DNA of 26,748 bases from contig JAQGAU010000520.1 in assembly GCA_034698045.1 (NCBI GenBank), forward strand, positions 1-26,748, given 5' to 3'. Positions within the stretch are counted from its first letter, which is position 1. Each line of letters starts with the position of its first letter. Origin of the DNA: Paramacrobiotus richtersi. Taxonomy: Eukaryota; Tardigrada; Eutardigrada; Parachela; Macrobiotidae. The notes beneath the pieces are model-generated. The model saw only the letters and a list, made by a program, of their open reading frames with translations. It searched no databases and was not told where the DNA came from. A program made the translations under genes and the position numbers. Below are positions 19,831 to 26,748 of the stretch, one piece after another.

Positions 19831-20184
19831 CGTTTTATAAAATGTTTGCGCCCACCGAATATGCATGCAAATAGAAATCGAAAAATACTCTCCATACTCT
19901 CGAAAAATAAAACAAATAGGAACTGAAAAATAGCGCGCATTTGTAATAATACAGTGTACGGCTCGTAGCGGCGACTCATAGAACTCAATACGGCTCACAG
20001 CGGCTCCTCCACACGGTTTTCTTTAGCGAAAGGCGAATGAAATTCAAGATATGTGAGGATGCCAGAGCTAGACTCTTATGCCAAGTACTACGAAGGATAC
20101 CGACAACTAAATACCTCGAGTTTATTCCAAAAGCCGTAAACCCTGTTCCCTACATGTAACACAGCTGCTCTCCAGAACGTGCTG

Positions 20185-20727
20185 CTGTGACCTTTCTGAG
20201 CATTTCGAAGCCCTCATCAACTCGCTTCTGGAATTTAAAAGTGAGATACCGGTCATTACCAGATGTAGTACTACAGCGTAAGCCGACTCCGGAAATGCGT
20301 TACGTGACCCATAAGGCTTTTCTCTGCTGCGAGTCGCAGCAGCGTCTGTTAGCAGAATAACAAAAGCTAAAAATACACCGACCGCATCACTATATCCGGT
20401 GAATCCTTCGGCTCATTGGCCCCTTCAAGTAAGAACGGTATGAAACAGCCATTCCAGCTACCTTGAGTACCGGATCCTTTGTTAGCAAAACCGTGCTCAG
20501 CGTTGCAGATTGTAAGTACGCAGGTGGTCTCAGTTAAAGCGGAACCGACGAAGCGAAAAGCTTCCTACAGTAAATTCCACGAAGCAATACATATACAGCT
20601 CTAATTCTCCTGCTTAAAGCTTTATTCCATTTTAGCATTCACCATCGGCATTTAGAGGCCTCGTTTTCTGAAAGCGCTGTACATGGTGCCATAAAAAACC
20701 TCGGGCTTCCAACTTAACTTGATCACG
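20185..20727 (+). repeat. Receptor-unit 5' flank (copy 4)
   Basis: This is the partner of 13435-13984 and directly precedes the start codon of the intact copy 4. Conservation between these two flanks is higher than with the copy at 5.5 kb, so units 3 and 4 are probably the most recent pair. Confidence 0.7.
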
Positions 20728-22851
20728 ATGAATAACACAACATTCAACAACAATACCTTCCCCAGGATCCTACCTGGCAAACCACTATACATGTACACCA
20801 GGGAAACTTTAATCGTCTGTTCAATCCTCGCCATTATCGGTACTGTGAACTCGGTTCTCGTCCTGATATTGCTATGCAAGCGCCCCAACACCTTGAAAGG
20901 CTCCCGTTTACTAATATTCAATCAACTCTTGGTAGAGCTGTTCTTAACCGCTGTTTACCTTCCGTACCCAGCGCTGATGTTATACCTCGTCGAAACCGGG
21001 ACATCCATGGTCTGGGTCAGCGCTGTGGCCTGCAATATTCACTATTTCATTTATCTCGTTGCCACTGAAGCGTGCTTCTGGGGTTTACTAATGTTGTCCA
21101 TTAATCGCGCGATCGCAATCATGGTAATGGACACAGAACGGAACCTTAGGTGGACCTCCAGGTACGTGTGATTGTATTGTTCAGCGTCGGAGAGCGAAAC
21201 CAAACGTCTGGACCATCAGCTGTTTTATGATTCGTACTTAGTACACAACGCGTAGTCTGCGCAGTACGGGGCCCACAATTTTATGCATTCATACACAATC
21301 TGAAGGTGTCAGATAAATGCCAACGTTCACAAAGGACGAAGCCGTTAGTTTTGTACCTTTTCGTAACGAAAAGATACGAAACGAAAATTCTCATATGCAA
21401 CGGCAGAAGTTTGAAGGAATAGGAAAAGCAAAACACGGAGCGTGGAGTTGCGAAGGCACTGTCTCTATTGCCAAGGCAGTGGGGGGATAGCGGTTGGGCA
21501 CTTATGAGCCGTAGTAAAAACGTTGGGCAGATAAGGTCGATGTACTCGTACGCATAAATTCGTACAAAACGGCTTTTGTCCTCTGTACGACTGCTTGCCA
21601 AAATGAATTCATTTCTCGCAATTTTTTCCCTCTGCAATGTCTGGTCCAGTATGTAGGTTGTTGGGCGCAAGATAAGCCGACAAATAAAACGCTTTGTTTA
21701 GATTTCGAAATCTCACAATCAGCAGAAAAATGCACTGAATCTTAGCCTGACAACAGCGAGAGGACCAGACGTACAATTCACGATATCTAAGAAGTGTTCA
21801 CGGCAAAGAAATATCTAAGCCCGGCGCACAACTTTAGAGCAAAAGCGCGATAGAGCAACCGTTTCTTAATGGCTTACTTTACTGTAATCAGGTGACTGTA
21901 CTTTAATTATTTGAATGCACTCAGGAGGATCCAAACTAGCCAAGTGGTAACTGCATGGATCGTAGCCATTGGATTGCATCTGTACTTTTTCCTTCCTGGG
22001 CCGGGTGCGGTACCCGTGGCTAGCGTTGCATGCGTTCCGCAAACTAAGATCCCATCATATTTTATCCGAGAAGCGCTTGGAATGTATGCTCCGCTGGCCT
22101 TGTCGATTGCTTTATACTTTGGAGTGTTCGTCAAACTCTATTTGATTAAATCGTCGCTAAACATAAGAAATCCGGAAAGTGGCAGCGCTGCTCCCGTACC
22201 CGTATGGCAACAGCCGGGTTTTCGCCGGCGTGTGTTTGTCACAAAAGTTCTGTGTGCTATGACGTGTTTTCACTGTGCAGCAATGATGGCGACACCAATA
22301 ACGGTAACCGTCATTGTGGATTATCGAAAACTGCTTGCCGTTGGTGGAGTGCTGCGTGTGGTGTTGCATGTGGGATTCTTGTTTACGCCGGTACGACAAA
22401 AACATTTTTGTTGTTACGCACACAGATATTCCGTAGCACATTTTCATGCGTCAGTGGGAAGATCAAAAGTGAAAAATGTCTTGCATTGAACATAACTTAA
22501 TTGTGTGTTCTCCAGTATGCGCCCATTGGTCACTCGGCCCTTTGGAAGATGGGTTCATCGCACAGTTTCCAGTTTTTCTGTCTTCGGTTTTCATCGTTAT
22601 CATTTTCCTGATCTGTTCATCGATACTCATATGATTTATATGTTATACCGTACTGAATAAGGTGACTTAGGCGTAGTGCAAACTTTGACGATTTCCAGGT
22701 GTTCGTTACCGTAATGAGCAGTGATCTTCGTACTGCGGTTCTCGGCATTCTGACGGCACGTTTTGGCTTGGATGCCCGAACCAGAAGCACAGCTCCAGCG
22801 GGTGAAAACATATTGCTACGGACAACGGTAAATCTTTTGATAAGTTGGTAA
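20728..22851 (+). CDS. Rhodopsin-like GPCR, array copy 4, three exons
   Basis: This is an apparently intact 350-residue class A receptor; ligand unknown. Exons are 20728-21161, 21925-22390 and 22699-22851. Donors are GTACGT and GTACGA, acceptors ACTCAG and TTCCAG, with phases 2 and 0 as in the other copies. Landmarks: Asn-Xaa-Thr sites near the start, TM1 about 27-50 with Asn41, TM2 about 61-81, TM3 about 98-121 with Cys102 and NR at 126-127, TM4 with Trp156, loop 2 with Cys181, TM5 with Pro200 and TM6 about 248-273. TM7 is split by intron 2 exactly after FTP (residue 300). Exon 3 gives VFVTVMSSDLRTAVLGIL, as TM7 end and helix 8, and a tail ending LLISW, about 15 residues longer than in copy 2. 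Best kept copy next to 5649-7743. Confidence 0.86.
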
Positions 22852-23346
22852 CCATAAACGCAGCTACCGTAGATTGCAAAACAGGCTCAGAATTGTAACG
22901 GCGAGGACTGCATGCCAAATCGTGATAAATGTCATGTGTTTGTGGTGGGATTATTAGTTGATTAGGCCCATCATTAGGGTACATCTGGTCTTTTCCCGGG
23001 GCAGTTGTAGCACTTGCGATACGGCTAAATTGGTTCCGGTTTTTGCAGGTTCAACAGCACAAAGATGCGGCAGTGCGCCAAAATCCTGCAAAAGTGCTGT
23101 CTGTTCCAGTTGTTTGAGGAAGCTTGATATAAACTAGCCGTCTAATCCAGATTTCTGATGAAATGAGACTACCATGCTACCATGCAGTCGTCGCGCGGCA
23201 TGCAAAACCATAACAAACAGGCTAACTATGAGTCTATGCACAATGTTCTAGTCTTGTTTTATTTACGCAAATACCCAAAATTGCTACAGTTTTTCATCGG
23301 TAATGGGCTGTCCGCTTCAGTGTACGTTATGTAATGGTAACAGCTC
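22852..23346. other. Downstream flank of receptor copy 4, nothing recognised
   Basis: No further receptor copy, exon or repeat with clear ends was seen. It is only weakly alignable to the other 3' flanks. Confidence 0.45.
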
Positions 23347-23590
23347 TTTTATTATTGTTTTTTTTTTATTATTATAACACAGCAGTAACCAAACTCTTTA
23401 GAAGAGACTTCACTGGTTATTGGAAATTTTTGGATTTTGCTAGTTTTTAGTTTTATACTTTTTTTGGATGATTTGTGAATTAAGAATTTAGATAAAAGTT
23501 ACTCAAGGTGGGGATCGAACCCACGCTAACGATCTTATTACGCTAACGATTTTGTTATGTGAATGCATGGTTGACGTGCTCACGGTATCA
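23347..23590 (-). repeat. tRNA-derived SINE, copy B
   Basis: On the minus strand a B-box-like GTGGGTTCGATCCCC (about 23510-23524) forms a plausible T-arm. It is followed by a body shared with 10440-10590, with the core CTCTTTAGAAGAGACTTCA, and an A-rich ATAATA tail at 23347-23378. The tRNA head upstream is too diverged to assign an amino acid. It lies opposite in orientation to copy A. Confidence 0.7.
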
Positions 23591-23829
23591 GGAGAAAAGC
23601 ACCAAATTGATCGTACGTTTGGGATGACAGAATGATTTTGAAAGGTCAATCATCCGTTGATTCTCGACTTGGTTGATCCGTAGAACTCACTTTAGAAGTG
23701 TAGATCTAACTACTGGCACACCGAAAATTGCAATAAACACAAATACACACGATAATTCTTATGAGTAACTGCTTCCATGGTTTGTAAAGTCTGTGAAATT
23801 TGATTGCACACTGTTTCAAAAAAAGAAAA

Positions 23830-23988
23830 AGACCGCAAAGCGCCAGACATTCCAGAACATTTACGCCTGAAAACGTTGTAAACTCTTTCCTTCGATTAGC
23901 CAGAATGCCCGAAGATTTCGTATACGATCGGCACGAAACCGTAGGGTGGTTGGAGAAAGTCAATGGCTTTTTTGCCACCTCTCGGTAA
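23830..23988 (+). other. Possible unassigned exon
   Basis: An open stretch reads RTFTPENVVNSFLRLARMPE and goes on to WLEKVNGFFATSR, next to a GTAATT that could be a donor. The composition looks protein-like, and it lies just upstream of the protease relic, but no family is recognised. A longer minus-strand frame overlaps it. Either or both may be chance. Confidence 0.2.
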
Positions 23989-24091
23989 TTACTAGCCGAA
24001 CATTCACTCCAACTCCAGTTTACGAACGCACCGTTCAACTTAATTGTTCTCAGTGTTTGCACGCCCTTTTTTTCTGCATTAGGCATAGATT

Positions 24092-24780
24092 ATGACAGTT
24101 ACAGGTACCGCCTTCACCAAACCGAAACAAGAAAAAATTGTTGGCGGCTCCAACGTTGTAAAATGTGCGCATCCCTACCAGGTACACCTCCGCAGCCATG
24201 CGCCCGCATCATGTGGATTCGTCATCATCAATGAACACTATGTCCTGACAGCTGTTCACTGCGTCAAGGGCGGTTATACAAACACAGCACCGGACAAATT
24301 GTGCATTCGAGTTGGACAGCACGACTCTTCCTTGCAAGAATCCCACGCCCGGATATATGCCGTTCGCCATATCATCCCGCATCCATCATGCAATCCCGTG
24401 ACACATGCAAACGATATTGCGATTTTGGACGTGGAACGTATCGGTGCCTATGGTTACACTGCTCCAATCTGTTTCAATGGTCCGTTTCGTCTGCAGCCGA
24501 CAACATGGCTGACAGTTAGGGGTACTTATACAACGGCACAACATTGGCTGGAATGCTGTGTGCGGGTATCATCGGTAGGGACAGCTGCCAGGGTGACAAC
24601 GGTGGTCTCCTGGTACTTCGGTGGAAGTACTGACAGAAGCTGGTCAAGTGGATCTGCTTGTCGGTCTGGTCTCATGGGGTGAAGTGTATGCAGAGGGGTG
24701 TGTGGCACATCCGCTGGTGAAAAGGCCTGTTTCTCGTGGATGTGCCCTTGGCTTCCTTAACGTATGCAGAAGTGTTGATT
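24092..24780 (+). pseudogene. Decayed trypsin-like (S1) serine protease
   Basis: The mature start IVGG is at 24137. His57 is present in LTAVHC (24257-24259) and Asp102 in HANDIAIL (24413-24415). After about 24520 the frame changes: the active-site block CAGIIGRDSCQGDNGG is in a second frame, and LLVGLVSWGEVYAEGC in a third. The catalytic Ser codon is AAC, Asn (24598-24600), so the protein could not be a normal protease even if read through. The Asp before SCQGD matches trypsin-type specificity. No signal peptide precedes IVGG in this frame; a TAG lies six bases before the ATG, with a possible acceptor just upstream, so a leader exon is missing or unseen. A sequencing error could explain a frame change but not the Ser to Asn change. 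Confidence 0.78.
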
Positions 24781-25062
24781 ATACGTTGTCGACGCTAAAA
24801 ATAACGTTCTCGCTTAAAATAGCCCATAGAACTGCTTTCTTCAGTATGGCTTCTCTTAATTGTCAAATATCGAACACGATTCCATATGTAAATATGGAAT
24901 ATGTGCAGTAGCCGGATACTTATTGATGACGGTACTCTTCTGATTGTTTTATCCAAGTATAATTCAGAAGAGCGTACGTCTCGACTCTCTTCTAATTCAT
25001 GAAAGGCCATACACCGTACATCATGTACATCGTCGTACAGGTACACCGTGTCAAATCGATGG

Positions 25063-25640
25063 TGGACAAGACAAGACAACTTTATTCCCCAGATTTCTCT
25101 GGCAGAGGCACCACGCGTTGTGCAGCAGGTAATAACACTGTAACAATGAGGCTAAACCATATTTTCAAACACATATAAAAGGGTTTTGTAAAAACAAATG
25201 AACTAAACGTCACATATATAAAAAAACAGAGCAGCTGTACTGTCTGTTACAGCAGTTGGTTTATCAAGGTAGCAACAAGCACTCTCCAATATGTACACGG
25301 TAGCTCTCGTATAAAACTTCTCTAAGAAAATTACTGTAGTAAAAAAGGTCGCTTTCTTCAAGGTCAGAGGAGCTCACATTGGCTCTTAATCTAAACGCAA
25401 ATTTCGGTCTTAATTCACATTCCAGTACTGTATCCCCACTCGCATTCATCTTTTCCAAAAGCTGTTCCCGGTGTAAACACAACGCGGACATTCGAACAAA
25501 GCATGATTTTCGTTGTCCACTGTTTCGCACTCTCTGCATATCCTATGCACTGCTGAAACTGGCACCAACAGGTTTTTTATCCAACACCGAGCGCGACTTT
25601 TCCCTACGGCTATGCTTTCACAGAGTGCTTGAAGTGGGCC
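25063..25640 (-). mobile_element. 3' fragment of a LINE-like element
   Basis: On the minus strand one frame reads RICRECETVDNENHALFECP, a C-x2-C-x8-H-x4-C knuckle like that at the C-terminus of many LINE reverse transcriptases. A second open stretch follows in another frame (NASGDTVLECELRPKFAFRL to SYRVHIGECLLL), so the copy is broken. The 3' end may be the AATAAAGTTGTCTTGTCTTG at 25066-25085, which resembles the short-repeat ends of LINEs. No target duplication was found. A degraded host zinc-finger-like gene is the alternative. Confidence 0.45.
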
Positions 25641-25707
25641 AAAGGTGCTTGGAGCGGGCCAAGTAACTTTAGTGTACTGCTGCCAGTTCGATATGTTAAA
25701 AGCATGA

Positions 25708-26163
25708 TACCGTATTTACTCAATTAATAGCGCAAGGCGTTTATTTTTTCATCGCCTCCTGAAAGGGGCGTTTATTTCGGGGGGGGGCGTCTAATATGGA
25801 GGGGGCGTTTATTGTTTCAACTGCTCTTTTTCGTCTAACAGGTAGTTTTATACCAAGAGAAAACGAAGAAAATAGTGTTTTGCACAAGAAAGAATTCATT
25901 TTTCTCTTCGTGGTTAATCCTCTGAAGCGCTTCACTGGCTCCCAGACGTTAAAGGTGGTCGTATTGACCAGCGGATACCATGTGCGGTCCGTGCAGCATG
26001 TGGATTTATATTACAAACAATTAATTCCGCCTGTTTAAAATAAACGCCCATGGGCGCTTATTTCGGGGGGAGCGTTGAATTATTTCGACGACTAACCAAA
26101 GGGGCGTTTATAACGGGGGGAGCGTTTAATACGGGAGGAACGTTTAAATGAGTAAATACGGTA
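25708..26163. mobile_element. TA-flanked MITE with CCGTATTTACTC ends
   Basis: The element is bounded by TA on both sides. Its terminal inverted repeats read CCGTATTTACTCA at 25710 and the complement of CCGTATTTACTCA ending at 26161. The subterminal parts carry many copies of a GGGGCGTTTAT motif in both orientations and long G runs. No transposase is visible. The superfamily is not certain; TA duplication is used by mariner/Tigger and several others. Confidence 0.82.
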
Positions 26164-26748
26164 TGTGAATCATGTGATCATGCGCTGCAATCTATCGATA
26201 CCGATTGCTTGGTAACCAATTGTACAAGGAATTAGAAACCAACAAAGTTAACGCACCAGACCGTGTAAGTGCGTAACTACCTCTTTTTATCTTCATGGAC
26301 AAATAAGTGAGCCATGCTACGTACCTACGTACTTATAAGTAGCGAGTGTCGTACAGTATTTTCCGGCTGATCAGTTTATAGAAAATGTTCGAGTACTGGT
26401 TGTGTACAAGTGGTTGGTATGGCTGCACTGAAGAGCGGATGCATAAATTAATCTGCAGCGATATGTAAACCACTTGAGTAAACTATTTAATTGCAAGTGC
26501 CAAACTGCGAAAAGTCGGTCTAGGTTAATCAGCACTCATCCATCTAGCCCGAGTGGCTACTCAGCCAGCCAACAAATATTGCCAGTGTATCACATGTTGT
26601 AGCCGGGGCAAAGTCATGTTGACAAATGCAACCAGCTGAGATTACCGGTGTGCCTGTCAACAAGGTTTCCGTACTTAGGCGTTCTACCATTAAGGAAGCG
26701 ATGATAACCGTCTAAGTGTGGCGCACCGCTGATGGAGAAGATAATTAA
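26164..26748. other. Right end of the window, nothing recognised
   Basis: I see no supported exon, RNA gene or repeat with clear ends. Confidence 0.45.

Noticed and set aside
23505-23590. Functional tRNA gene on the minus strand
   Set aside because: The T-arm is good, but the D and anticodon arms and the acceptor pairing cannot be formed, and the body continues as a repeat shared with 10.4-10.6 kb.

Overview
The window is intron-bearing nuclear DNA from an animal, most likely an invertebrate. The evidence is genes with GT-AG introns, rhodopsin-type receptors, a Golgi-type GT31 glycosyltransferase, a trypsin-like protease relic, and many small DNA transposons, LINE fragments and tRNA-derived SINEs. 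I cannot name the phylum from the sequence alone.

The main content is a head-to-tail array of one seven-transmembrane receptor gene family on the + strand. There are four copies: the 3' end of one (1-945), a complete one (5649-7743), a decayed one (13985-17534) and a complete one (20728-22851). All share one three-exon plan: exon 1 holds TM1-TM3, exon 2 holds TM4 to the first half of TM7, and a short exon 3 holds the rest of TM7, helix 8 and the tail. The intron phases are 2 and 0. Exon 3 is under 160 bases and is easily missed; I found it by comparing the four copies. The duplicated units also carry non-coding flanks that align with one another.

Between copies 2 and 3, on the opposite strand, lies an apparently intact four-exon beta-1,3-glycosyltransferase gene (11445 down to 9731). 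Near the right end is a decayed trypsin-family gene (about 24092-24780) in which the catalytic Ser codon has become Asn.

Mobile DNA fills much of the rest. It includes a hAT-like fold-back element (2421-3975) with a younger LINE fragment nested in one arm, a hairpin-of-hairpins repeat (12103-12755), a Tigger/pogo transposase relic (about 15060-15666), a TTAA-flanked palindromic MITE (16414-17056), a second LINE fragment (about 17555-17965), a small hAT-like MITE (19372-19579), two opposed copies of one SINE, a CCHC-motif LINE tail (about 25063-25640) and a TA-flanked MITE (25708-26163). The decayed receptor copy has collected three of these insertions; the two intact copies show none that I can recognise. 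No rRNA, intact tRNA, CRISPR array or recognisable virus-like element was seen.
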